Assembly (NCBI GenBank): GCA_035275265.1
Contig: DATENC010000008.1
Location: 150,140-214,139 of the forward strand
DNA: 64,000 bases
Source: JACQAP01 sp035275265
GTDB taxonomy: Bacteria > Pseudomonadota > Gammaproteobacteria > Burkholderiales > JACQAP01
Direction of reading: 5' to 3'
Shown here: piece by piece, positions 42,724 to 50,872 of the stretch
How positions within the stretch are numbered: the first letter of the stretch is position 1
Layout: each line of letters opens with the position of its first letter
Translations under genes and position numbers: made by a program
The notes under the pieces: model-generated
What the model was told of the DNA's origin: nothing
The model's input: the letters and a program-made list of their open reading frames with translations, nothing else
Databases searched by the model: none

Positions 42724-43887
42724 CTAAATCACTTCGGCATCGCGCAGACCGGAAATCTGCTGTTCGGAGTATCCGAGCTCGCTCAGGATTGAGTCATTGT
42801 GCTCGCCCGCCCGCCCAATCGTCTGTTTCATGCGCGCCGGCGTGCGCGAAAGCCGCATCGCCGGGCCGATCAACTTGAGTTCACCGCCGCCGCCATCGGA
42901 TACCGGCGTGGCCATACCGAGATGCTGTACCTGCGGATCGGCAAAGACCTCGTCCATTTTGTAGATCGGGCCGCTGGGAACGCCGGCTTTGTTGAGCAGC
43001 GCGATCAGCGCTGCCGAGGTATACCGCCCCGTATGGCGGGCGATTGCCTCGTTCAGCGCGACACGATTCTTCGACCGCAGTTTCGCGTTCGCGTAGTCCG
43101 GATGGCGCGCAAGACCAGGATCGCCGAAGGCTTCGCACAGGCGCCCGAAAATCGGATTACCCGACGCCGCGACGTTCACGAAACCGTCTGCGGTCGGGAA
43201 GACGCTGGTCGGCATGGAAGTCGGATGATCATTACCCGCCTGCCCCGGCACTTCGCCCTCAACCAGCCAGCGCGCGGCCTGAAAGTCCATCATCGCCACC
43301 ATCGCCGACAGCAGCGAACTTTGCACCCATTGTCCCTTTCCGGAAACGCTACGCTCCTGCAGCGCTATCAAGACACCGAGCGCTGCAAACAGACCCGCGC
43401 TCAGGTCGGCGACCGGGATGCCCGCGCGAACCGGCCCGCCTCCCGGCAATCCGGTCACCCACATCAATCCGCCCATGCCCTGCGCCACCTGGTCGAAACC
43501 GGCGCGGTCGCGATAGGGCCCGTCCTGGCCGAAGCCTGAAATGCTGGCGTAAATAAGCCTCGGATTTACGGCAGCCAGTGTTTCGTAGTCGATGCCTAGC
43601 TTGTGTTTCACGTCCGGCCGGAAGTTTTCGACCAACACGTCCGCAGTCTTCGCCAACCGCATGAGCACCTCGACGCCGCGCGGATCCTTCAGGTTGAGCG
43701 TAATCGAACGCTTGTTGCGATGCAGATTCTGGAAGTCCGAGCCGTGACGCTCGCCCAGCATGTCCTCGCTGTCCGGCATTTCGATCTTGATAACGTCGGC
43801 ACCCCAGTCGGCGAACTGCCTTGTGCAGGTCGGTCCCGCGCGCACACGCGTCAGGTCGATTACCCGAAGATGGGAGAGGGCTTCCAC
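42724..43887 (-). CDS. Family III CoA transferase (CaiB/BaiF type)
   Basis: 387 residues; transfers CoA between an acyl-CoA donor and a carboxylic acid. The family core RVIDLTRVRAGPTCTRQFADW begins it and VADLSAGLFAALGVL carries the catalytic aspartate (about residue 170). CaiB-like proteins act as interlocked dimers in the cytoplasm. Eight bases upstream of the enoyl-CoA hydratase gene. The likely job is to activate the acid released by the upstream hydrolase or oxidised by the SDR; the identity is unknown. Confidence 0.92.
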   Translation of the reverse strand: MEALSHLRVIDLTRVRAGPTCTRQFADWGADVIKIEMPDSEDMLGERHGSDFQNLHRNKRSITLNLKDPRGVEVLMRLAKTADVLVENFRPDVKHKLGIDYETLAAVNPRLIYASISGFGQDGPYRDRAGFDQVAQGMGGLMWVTGLPGGGPVRAGIPVADLSAGLFAALGVLIALQERSVSGKGQWVQSSLLSAMVAMMDFQAARWLVEGEVPGQAGNDHPTSMPTSVFPTADGFVNVAASGNPIFGRLCEAFGDPGLARHPDYANAKLRSKNRVALNEAIARHTGRYTSAALIALLNKAGVPSGPIYKMDEVFADPQVQHLGMATPVSDGGGGELKLIGPAMRLSRTPARMKQTIGRAGEHNDSILSELGYSEQQISGLRDAEVI

Positions 43888-43901
43888 TATCGTGGTGACA
43901 C

Positions 43902-44021
43902 GTGACGAGTGACGGGTGATTGGTGAAGGACGAGAAAGTGAATTCGGGCCGCACGACTCGAGATCAAGTGGAAATGCGCAGTCCGGAACTCCAACCCCTG
44001 CTTTTCCTTGTCACTCGTCAC
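43902..44021. repeat. Inverted pair of GTGACGAGTGAC repeats
   Basis: GTGACGAGTGAC at 43902-43913 and its exact reverse complement at 44010-44021 flank about 96 bases between the CoA transferase and hydrolase genes. Both lie in GTGACGAG/GTCACTCG-type stutter. Similar words occur at 45806-45816, 46870-46893 and 49801-49820. Confidence 0.6.
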
Positions 44022-44878
44022 TGGCCACTCGTCACTTGGCGGCCCTTCCAGCGACCGGACTCTACCTGGTGGAAGAAATCCTCCAGCAGGCGATTGAACA
44101 GCGCCGGCTCTTCCAGATTGGTCATATGCCCGCTGCCGGGCAGCACGGCAAGCGCGGCCCCGGGAATGGTGCGTTTCATCAGCAGCGATGGCTCGAGCGT
44201 CGGGTCGTCTTCGTCGCCCGCAATGATCAGCACCGGCGCCGCAATCCGGGCCATGTCCGCGGTCAGGTCGTAAAGCGATGGCCGCCGTGCTTGATAACCC
44301 AACATGGTATTGGCTGAACCCTGCGCGGAATGTTCGGAGAAGTTGCGAATGAATTCGGCGAACCCGTGCGGGTCCTTTGCCTGCAACTGCAGGCGCGCGG
44401 CACCGTGGCCATAAGTCGCAGCTACTTTGGGCATGCCTTCCTCGAGCATGGTCTTGGCGAGCGCGCGCGACTGCGTCTGGAACTGCGCATACTGCTCCGG
44501 ATGCGCACCATAGCCGCAGCCGGCCACGACGCAGGACAACGCGCGATCGGAACAAGCGATGCCGAAATGCAGGGCGGCGAAGCCGCCCATCGAATTGCCG
44601 ACGACGTGAGCGCGCTGGATGCCAAGTCCGTCCATCACGGAGCGAATGTCATCGCGCGCGTGCTGCTGGGAGTAGCGCTCGACTTCGGCGGGCACGTCCG
44701 ACGGTGGATAGCCGCGCGCATTGTAGGTGATGCAACGGTAGCGGCGCGAAAAATGCCGCACCTGCAGTTCCCAGGTCCGGTAGTCGCCCGCGAACTCATG
44801 CACGAATACGATCGGTGTACCGATGCCAACCTCTTCGTAGTACAACTTCACACCGTCGTCGGCTTTCAGAGTAGGCAT
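44018..44878 (-). CDS. Alpha/beta hydrolase
   Basis: 286-residue alpha/beta hydrolase. The nucleophile is in GNSMGGFAALH (serine about residue 102), the acid in IIAGDEDDPTLEP and the histidine in PGSGHMTNLEEP. It lacks a signal peptide. Chosen start: ATG at 44878 preceded by AGGAG at about 11 bases. Resembles 3-oxoadipate enol-lactonase-like and carboxylesterase-like members. Between the SDR gene and the CoA transferase gene of the same strand, so it likely opens an ester or lactone in the same pathway. Confidence 0.88.
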   Translation of the reverse strand: MPTLKADDGVKLYYEEVGIGTPIVFVHEFAGDYRTWELQVRHFSRRYRCITYNARGYPPSDVPAEVERYSQQHARDDIRSVMDGLGIQRAHVVGNSMGGFAALHFGIACSDRALSCVVAGCGYGAHPEQYAQFQTQSRALAKTMLEEGMPKVAATYGHGAARLQLQAKDPHGFAEFIRNFSEHSAQGSANTMLGYQARRPSLYDLTADMARIAAPVLIIAGDEDDPTLEPSLLMKRTIPGAALAVLPGSGHMTNLEEPALFNRLLEDFFHQVESGRWKGRQVTSGQ

Positions 44879-44918
44879 CTTCTTGTTCGCTCCTGCTGGG
44901 CGATGCGGGTCTGACATT

Positions 44919-45668
44919 TCAAGCGGCAAGGAAGCCGCCATCCACGACCAGCTCGGTGCCGGTTATGTACGACGCTTCATCCGAGGCGAGGAACAGGATC
45001 GCGTACGCCGCTTCCTCTACCCGCCCGGCACGGCGCATCGGTATGGATTCCAGCACCTTCTGGCGAATTTTGGGATCAGCCGCGGTTACCGATGTTCGCA
45101 TCGGCGGCATCACGCCGGGATGGACCGAGTTTACGCGGATGCCATCCTTCGCGTACTGCACGGCTGCCGACTTGGTCATCATGCGGATCGCGGCTTTCGC
45201 ACCGTTGTAGCCCATGTGCACGAATTCCTGTCCGACGAAACCTGAGATCGACGACAGGTTGACGATCGCGCCGCCACCCGCTTTCTGCATTTCAGGGATC
45301 GCATATTTCATACCCAAAAAAGTCCCGCGCGCGTTGACTGCCATGAGTTTGTCGAAATACTCGGTGCTCATGCGTTCCGGCACCGCGCCGCTGATGCCGG
45401 CGTTGTTGACGAGCACATCGAGGCGGCCGTAGCGCCTGACCGTTGCGCGCACGGAATCTCGCCACTGGTCCTCGTCGGAAACGTCCATGCGCAGGAACAT
45501 CGACTCGCCACCCGTCGAGACGATCGAGGCAACGACCGCTCCGCCTTCCTTTTCAAGGATGTCCGCCGCCACTACTTTCGCACCTTCGCGCGCGAAAATC
45601 CGCGCAGCGCTCTCGCCCATCCCCGACGCGGCGCCGGTCACCAGCGCGATCTTGTTCTTCAGTCTCAC
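44919..45668 (-). CDS. Short-chain dehydrogenase/reductase (SDR)
   Basis: 249-residue classical SDR. Cofactor motif TGAASGMGESAA (TGxxxGxG), NNAGISG, and the catalytic S-x-Y-x-K set with SSISG and YNGAKAAI; the end ITGTELVVDGGF is standard. The acidic residue after beta-2 (AADILEKEG) favours NAD. Probably oxidises an alcohol to a ketone for the hydrolase and CoA transferase steps of the cluster. First gene of that minus-strand cluster; divergent from the DUF6282 gene. Confidence 0.92.
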   Translation of the reverse strand: MRLKNKIALVTGAASGMGESAARIFAREGAKVVAADILEKEGGAVVASIVSTGGESMFLRMDVSDEDQWRDSVRATVRRYGRLDVLVNNAGISGAVPERMSTEYFDKLMAVNARGTFLGMKYAIPEMQKAGGGAIVNLSSISGFVGQEFVHMGYNGAKAAIRMMTKSAAVQYAKDGIRVNSVHPGVMPPMRTSVTAADPKIRQKVLESIPMRRAGRVEEAAYAILFLASDEASYITGTELVVDGGFLAA

Positions 45669-45876
45669 CTTGGCTCTCCCTGGTTCATTCCCGCGACTTT
45701 CTCTTGACGGATCCGCAGTCCTTCAGCCCGCCGAACCAACCATGCAGGGCACGTCGTATCTTATTATCTACCGGCAAGCTCGAAAAGACAGTGGCGCCAA
45801 CAAGTGACGAGGGGCTTCTGGCATGATTGACGGCACAATGCATACGTCCCGGATTCCGAACACGAGGAGACCCGTA

Positions 45877-46848
45877 ATGAAACACCGCCTGATTGCATTC
45901 GCCCTGGCCGCGCTGAATTTTACGGTCGCGTCAGCAGTGATGGCGCAGCCCGTGGGTTTTCCGCCGGCGCCACCGCTGGTAAGTCCCGCGCAGGGCACGA
46001 TCGACTTTCACGTGCATTCCGAACCCGACGTATTCGGCCGCAGCATGGACGACATCGACGTTGCCGTGCTGGCAAAGCGCAAGGGCATGCGCGCACTGGT
46101 ATTGAAGAATCACGTCACCATGACCGCGGACCGCGCGGTGCTGGTAATGAAAACCGTTCCCGGTATCGAGATTTACGGCGGCATCGTGCTCAACAACGCG
46201 GTGGGCGGCATCAATCCTGCTGCCGTGGAATGGATGCACAGGATGTCGGGCGGACGCGGCAAGGTAGTGTGGCTGCCGACCTTCGATTCCGACAAGCACA
46301 TCAAGACGCTGGTGGACCCGAAGGGCTCCGGCATCGTCGTGGCACCCGACGGCGTTGCAACACCGCAGGTCGAAGAAGTACTGAAGATCATTGCGCGAGA
46401 AAACCTGGTGCTGGCAACCGGGCACATCCACGCGCCCGAAGTAGTGGCCGTGGTCAAGCGTGCGAAGGAACTCGGCGTGAAAAACATTCTGATCACCCAT
46501 GCCCTTACCAACATCCCGGGCTTGTCCATGGAGCAGGCGAAGCAGGTCACGCAGCTGGGTGCCTACATCGAAATCTGCTTTTTGCAGTCGATGACCGGGC
46601 CAGACGCGCAACATGCCTGGATGAAGCACTGGAGCAAGGTACCTCTGAAGGATGTGGCGCGGGTGGTGGCTGAAATCGGCGCGAGAAGCGTGGTCCTATC
46701 CACCGACCTCGGCCAGCACGGCAACATGACCCATCCCGACGGAATGGAGGACATGATCACCGGCCTGCTGAAGGAAGGCGTGTCGCAGGCTGACATCGAT
46801 CTGATGGTGAAGAAAAATCCTGCGCGGCTGCTGGGTCTGAAGGAGTGA
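45877..46848 (+). CDS. Exported DUF6282 amidohydrolase-like protein
   Basis: 323 residues with a signal peptide (residues 1-25, ending VMAQP). The mature part begins GTIDFHVHSEPDVFGRS, a metal-site HxH like that of amidohydrolases and PHP enzymes, with further likely ligands in LVLKNHVTM, ATGHIHAPE, ITHALTN and LSTDLGQHGN. DUF6282 proteins are usually cytoplasmic in name only; an extracytoplasmic copy is unusual. The ATG at 45877 follows GAGGAGA. Function unknown; expected to hydrolyse a small amide, lactone or phosphoester. Confidence 0.85.
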   Translation: MKHRLIAFALAALNFTVASAVMAQPVGFPPAPPLVSPAQGTIDFHVHSEPDVFGRSMDDIDVAVLAKRKGMRALVLKNHVTMTADRAVLVMKTVPGIEIYGGIVLNNAVGGINPAAVEWMHRMSGGRGKVVWLPTFDSDKHIKTLVDPKGSGIVVAPDGVATPQVEEVLKIIARENLVLATGHIHAPEVVAVVKRAKELGVKNILITHALTNIPGLSMEQAKQVTQLGAYIEICFLQSMTGPDAQHAWMKHWSKVPLKDVARVVAEIGARSVVLSTDLGQHGNMTHPDGMEDMITGLLKEGVSQADIDLMVKKNPARLLGLKE

Positions 46849-46914
46849 AATGCAGGGCGGGAACGCGGGACGAGGGACGAGGGATGAGTCAGGCCGACAA
46901 TTCCAGAGAGTGTT

Positions 46915-47778
46915 TCAGCGCACTCCCATCGAGGCGAAGTGACGCAGCATTCGCTCGGCATCGGGCACAATGCTCGTGAACAATCGGAACGCCTCGGCCG
47001 CCTGAAACACCGCCATGCCACCGCCGTCCAGCGCGCGGCAGCCGATTCCTTTCGCGGTACGCAGCAGTTCCGTTTCCAGCGGGAAATAAACGATCTCGGC
47101 GATCCATAGTCGCGGCCGCAAGAACTTTGCGGGCAAGGGCAAGCCCGGATACTTCGCCGTGCCGGTGGGTGTCGCGTGGATCAGCCCGTCGGCCTCGGCC
47201 ATTGCGCCGCCGAGATCGGCTCCAGCTATTGCCCGTCCCTTACCGAATCGGGCGACGAGGTCGGTGGCGAGCCGTTGCGAGCGGCCCGCGTCGAGATCGA
47301 AGATCGCGAGCTGTCCGACTCCTAGCGTAAGCGCTGCATGTGCGACCGCCGCGCCGGCGCCGCCGGCACCGAGCTGCACCACACGATCCCGCGCCGCGTC
47401 CGGCAATCCTCGGCGGAAACTTTCCGCAAAGCCCCACCAGTCAGTGTTGTGGCCGACGCGCTGGCCGTCGCGCAATACAACTGCATTCACCGCACCAAGA
47501 GCGCGCGCATCGTCGGACAAAGCGGTCAACAGGGGAATGACCGATTGCTTGCATGGATGGGTGATGTTGAGGCCATCGAAACCCATGCGCTCCGCAGCAG
47601 TCAGCAATTCGGGAAGCGCGCCGGCGCCGAGTTCGAGATTCTCGAGATCGATCAACTTGTACAGATAACGCAGTCCCTGCTCGGTTCCTTCGCGCTCGTG
47701 CATCGCGGGTGTACGGGAAGCCTGAATGCCGGCGCCGATCAGCCCGACAAGGAAGGATCGTTGAGTACCCGATGACAT
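46915..47778 (-). CDS. Quinate/shikimate dehydrogenase (AroE family)
   Basis: 287 residues. The substrate motif SRTPAMHEREG (21-31) has threonine in place of the second serine of AroE, the catalytic lysine is in NITHPCKQ (Lys77) and aspartate in NTDWWGF (Asp113). The nucleotide loop is GAGGAG (138-143) and the next strand ends IFDLD, an acidic end that favours NAD over NADP. Together these match NAD-dependent quinate/shikimate dehydrogenases used to degrade quinate, not the biosynthetic enzyme. The ATG at 47778 is favoured; the open frame runs on to 47901 without homology. Confidence 0.88.
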   Translation of the reverse strand: MSSGTQRSFLVGLIGAGIQASRTPAMHEREGTEQGLRYLYKLIDLENLELGAGALPELLTAAERMGFDGLNITHPCKQSVIPLLTALSDDARALGAVNAVVLRDGQRVGHNTDWWGFAESFRRGLPDAARDRVVQLGAGGAGAAVAHAALTLGVGQLAIFDLDAGRSQRLATDLVARFGKGRAIAGADLGGAMAEADGLIHATPTGTAKYPGLPLPAKFLRPRLWIAEIVYFPLETELLRTAKGIGCRALDGGGMAVFQAAEAFRLFTSIVPDAERMLRHFASMGVR

Positions 47779-47842
47779 GCTTATTATTGTGGTCTTGGAG
47801 AACGACGCATTATGCTCCGCTCCCAGGAAGAGAGAAGGCTCG

Positions 47843-47885
47843 GTCGGCAGTGGAAAGTGCCGACATTCTTCCATCACGATCGTGA
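47843..47885. promoter_or_regulatory. Two palindromes between AroE-like and SDR genes
   Basis: GTCGGCA (47843-47849) and TGCCGAC (47858-47864) form a 7-8-7 inverted repeat, and TCACGATCGTGA (47874-47885) is a perfect 12-base palindrome. Both lie in the divergent gap 47779-47968. Candidate operators or a hairpin; no regulator gene is adjacent. Confidence 0.35.
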
Positions 47886-47968
47886 CGAACTGCCGTCGCA
47901 ATTTTCGGCGACAATGAACCGAATTGGCGCGCCTTCACCCCTTCACTGTCTCGCCCCAGGAGCATCCC

Positions 47969-48823
47969 ATGTCTACGTCGTCCGAATCCTTGCCCGTCTG
48001 GTTCATCACCGGGTGTTCGACCGGCCTGGGCCGGGCGCTGGCCGAAGCCGTGCTCAAGCACGGGCATCGCGCAGTGGTCACCGCACGCAACCCTGCCCAG
48101 ATCCAGGACTTCACCGCGCAGCATCCCGGGAAGTCACTTGCCTTGCAGTTAGACGTCGCGGACTACAGTCAGATCGATCGGGCAATTTCTGACGCTGAAG
48201 AAGCGTTCGGCCGCATCGACGTGCTGGTCAACAATGCGGGCTACGGCTATCTTGCGGCGGTCGAGGAAGGCGAAGAGCGGGAAATTCGCGCGATGTTCGA
48301 AACCAATTTCTTCGGCCTCGCCGCACTGATCCGGCGCGTGCTGCCCGGGATGCGCGCAGGCGGGCGCGGACATATCATCAACATCTCGTCGGTCGGCGGC
48401 CTGCTTGGGAATCCCAGCTCGGGTTACTACAACGCGACCAAATTCGCCGTGGAAGGTCTGTCCGAGGCGCTGGCGAAAGAGGTCGCACCACTCGGGATTC
48501 GGGTAACGGTCGTCGAACCCGGCCCGTTTCGCACCGACTGGGCCGGCCGCTCCCTGAAGCAAGTGCGCAATCCAATCGACGCCTACGCGAAAACTGCAGG
48601 TGCGCGATGGGCGCAGATCAGCGGCTACAGCGGCAAACAAGCCGGCGATCCTGCGCGCGCTGCGCAAGCGATCATCCGCATCGTCGAATCTCCGGCGCCG
48701 CCGCTGAACCTCGTGCTCGGCAAGGACGGGCTGAAGCGGGTGCGCGGCAAACTCGAAGATTTTTCCGAAAGCCTGCGGCAATGGGAAACGGTTACCGCGG
48801 GCGCGGATTTTCCGGAGGCTTGA
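47969..48823 (+). CDS. Short-chain dehydrogenase/reductase (SDR)
   Basis: 284-residue SDR with TGCSTGLGRALAE as the cofactor motif, NNAGYGYL, and a YYNATKFAVEG active-site segment. The motif set matches a group often annotated as oxidoreductase/SDR with unassigned substrate, usually NADP-dependent. The ATG at 47969 is preceded by CAGGAG. Four bases separate it from the 2-hydroxyacid dehydrogenase gene, so the two are coupled. Confidence 0.9.
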   Translation: MSTSSESLPVWFITGCSTGLGRALAEAVLKHGHRAVVTARNPAQIQDFTAQHPGKSLALQLDVADYSQIDRAISDAEEAFGRIDVLVNNAGYGYLAAVEEGEEREIRAMFETNFFGLAALIRRVLPGMRAGGRGHIINISSVGGLLGNPSSGYYNATKFAVEGLSEALAKEVAPLGIRVTVVEPGPFRTDWAGRSLKQVRNPIDAYAKTAGARWAQISGYSGKQAGDPARAAQAIIRIVESPAPPLNLVLGKDGLKRVRGKLEDFSESLRQWETVTAGADFPEA

Positions 48824-48826
48824 AGC

Positions 48827-49804
48827 ATGCAGAACGACAAAGTACGCGTCGCTGTTCTCGACGATTGGCAAGGCGTGGCAAAGCAATCCGCCGACTGGTC
48901 GGAACTGGAGCGGCGGACCAGCGTCGTCTTCTTCGAAGACCCCTTCTCCGGACCGGACCAGCTCACAAAGGCGCTTGCAGAATTCGAGATCATTGTTGCC
49001 ATGCGCGAACGCACCAAATTCCCGAAGGAATTGATCGAACGCCTGCCGAAGTTGCGCATGATCGCGTTAACCGGCGGACGCACCTGGACCATGGACTTCG
49101 ACACCCTCAACGCACGCGGCATCGTCGTCTCCCACACCGGCGGTGCGCCCTCCACGGCAACGACTGCAGAAATGGCGCTGGGACTGCTGCTTTCCGCGGC
49201 ACGGCATATTCCAAGCGCCGATGCGTCAGTGCATCACGGCGGATTCCAGGGAGGGGTACCAGCGGGACAGGTGCTCGAAGGCAAGACGCTGGGTGTCGTC
49301 GGGCTGGGCAAGATCGGCTCGAAGATGGCGCGCTATGGACAGGCGCTGGGCATGCGGGTGCTGGCCTGGAGCCAGAACATGACCGAAGAAAAAGCGGCCG
49401 CGGCAGGCGCGACCCTGGTGGATAAGGCGACGCTCCTGTCGGAATCGGACGCAATCTCGCTGCACCTGGTTCTTTCGGACCGCACCCGCGGAATCATCGG
49501 TGGGCAGGACCTGGCGCGGATGAAGCCGGGCGCGATCCTGGTGAACACTTCGCGCGGCCCGCTGGTAGACGAAGCCGCGTTGGTGGAAAGACTCAGGACA
49601 GGGAAGCTGATCGCGGGGTTGGATGTGTATGCGCAGGAGCCGCTGCCCGCCGACCATCCGCTGCGAAGTTTCCCCAATGCTGTGTTGACCCCCCACCTCG
49701 GTTACTGCACCCGCGAGGTGTATTCGCAGTTCTATGGCGATTCGATCGAGAACGTTCTGGCTTTCTTGGACGGCAAGCCGGTGAGACTTCTTACGAAGCA
49801 GTGA
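48827..49804 (+). CDS. D-2-hydroxyacid dehydrogenase family protein
   Basis: 325-residue enzyme with the NAD-binding VGLGKIGSKMARYGQALGM segment and the catalytic arginine and glutamate regions (VNTSRGPLVDEAAL, DVYAQEPLP) and a late HLGYCT that carries the catalytic histidine. Expected to interconvert a 2-ketoacid and a D-2-hydroxyacid. Coupled with the SDR before it. The ATG has GGAGG upstream at 48813-48817. Confidence 0.92.
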   Translation: MQNDKVRVAVLDDWQGVAKQSADWSELERRTSVVFFEDPFSGPDQLTKALAEFEIIVAMRERTKFPKELIERLPKLRMIALTGGRTWTMDFDTLNARGIVVSHTGGAPSTATTAEMALGLLLSAARHIPSADASVHHGGFQGGVPAGQVLEGKTLGVVGLGKIGSKMARYGQALGMRVLAWSQNMTEEKAAAAGATLVDKATLLSESDAISLHLVLSDRTRGIIGGQDLARMKPGAILVNTSRGPLVDEAALVERLRTGKLIAGLDVYAQEPLPADHPLRSFPNAVLTPHLGYCTREVYSQFYGDSIENVLAFLDGKPVRLLTKQ

Positions 49805-49860
49805 CAGGTGACGAGAGGTTAGTGGCTTGAAGGTGGGTGTCCGGCGAAACAAATCCACGA

Positions 49861-49914
49861 CGTTCACGATAGTCACGGCATTCACTGTAGTCTCGATCGT
49901 TACGGCCGTTCCAG
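49861..49914. repeat. Tandem array of 9-base units (GTGACTATC-like)
   Basis: Read on the minus strand, the stretch breaks into units GTAACGATC, GAGACTACA, GTGAATGCC, GTGACTATC and GTGAACGTC. This is the same nonamer as in the arms of 22018-22178. It fills part of the gap upstream of the pseudo-cyclase gene. Confidence 0.55.
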
Positions 49915-49954
49915 CGTGTAGAATTCCGGTACTTTTTCGACTCCTGCGCATGAC

Positions 49955-50854
49955 GTGAACGAGCCCAGTACTTTGCCCTCTCTGGCAAGCGTCATATTTG
50001 CCAGGATCACCGAGTTTGTGCGCCGGCCGGTGGCCGAGCAAGCGCGGTTGCGCGCGCAACTCGAAGCCGCGTTGGCGGTGTCGCTGGAGAAATTCCCGTC
50101 TGAGAACCGGATCATTCTGGACGCACCGGACGGCGTTGCAGTCGTAGTCCTCGACGATCCCGCGGGAGCCCTCGAAATTGCGCAGCGTTGCTCGCGCGTG
50201 ACGGCGGCCGGCGTGCCGGTCGCTATCGCCATCAATTACGGCGCCGTACGGCCGGCGCCGGACCACGAAGGTCTGCAGGGCATGATCGGCGACGCCATCG
50301 GCACTGCTGCCGCAATCGCGCACTACGCAGGTGCGGGACGCCTCTTCGTTTCGCGCACGTTTCGGGACGCGCTCGCCGCGGCAGCGCCCCACCACGCGGT
50401 GGCTCTGCGGCCGGCGGGTGTGTTTACCGACGCCAACGTGCGCACGCACGAAGTACTGTCCCCGGATCCGAGTATGCCGGGCCGCCGTCGCAAAGTACTT
50501 GCTGCCGTCGGCGCAATCGTGATGGTCGGATTTGCCACCGCTGCGGTGGTCTTCCGCGAAGAAATTCGCCATGAAGTTTACGCCGGCCGTCCCGGGATGC
50601 TTGCGTTCGACATCCACCCCGACGGCGATGTGTTCGTGGACGGAGTATCGCGGGGAAAGAGCCCACCGCTTTCGGAACTTCGCCTCGACCCCGGCCGGCA
50701 CATCGTCGAAGTGCGAAGGAAGGGCTACCCACCGTACCGATACGAGGTGGAGCTCCGTCCGGGCAGGGTGACGAATATCGAAACGGCATTCGCGCCCGGT
50801 GACGAACGCAGCTTCTTCCGCCGTATGTGGGATTCGCTGATGGTCAAGTCCTGA
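49955..50854 (+). CDS. Degenerate class III cyclase-domain protein with PEGA domain
   Basis: 299-residue membrane protein. N-terminal part (about 10-165) resembles a class III nucleotide cyclase: VIFARITEFVRR matches the FADIVGSTR strand, and AINYGAVRP, DAIGTAAAIAHYAGAGRLFVS match the second half. The first metal-binding aspartate is replaced (FARITEF, Arg), so it should not cyclise nucleotides. One membrane helix (181-200) is followed by a PEGA domain (about 213-280, with PDGDVFVDGVSRGKSP). The start is a GTG at 49955, since the nearby ATG at 49950 hits a stop at once. Encoded 18 bases before a Ser/Thr kinase, so a probable signalling partner. Confidence 0.8.
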   Translation: MNEPSTLPSLASVIFARITEFVRRPVAEQARLRAQLEAALAVSLEKFPSENRIILDAPDGVAVVVLDDPAGALEIAQRCSRVTAAGVPVAIAINYGAVRPAPDHEGLQGMIGDAIGTAAAIAHYAGAGRLFVSRTFRDALAAAAPHHAVALRPAGVFTDANVRTHEVLSPDPSMPGRRRKVLAAVGAIVMVGFATAAVVFREEIRHEVYAGRPGMLAFDIHPDGDVFVDGVSRGKSPPLSELRLDPGRHIVEVRRKGYPPYRYEVELRPGRVTNIETAFAPGDERSFFRRMWDSLMVKS

Positions 50855-50872
50855 ACGGCGTCTTCGGAATTC

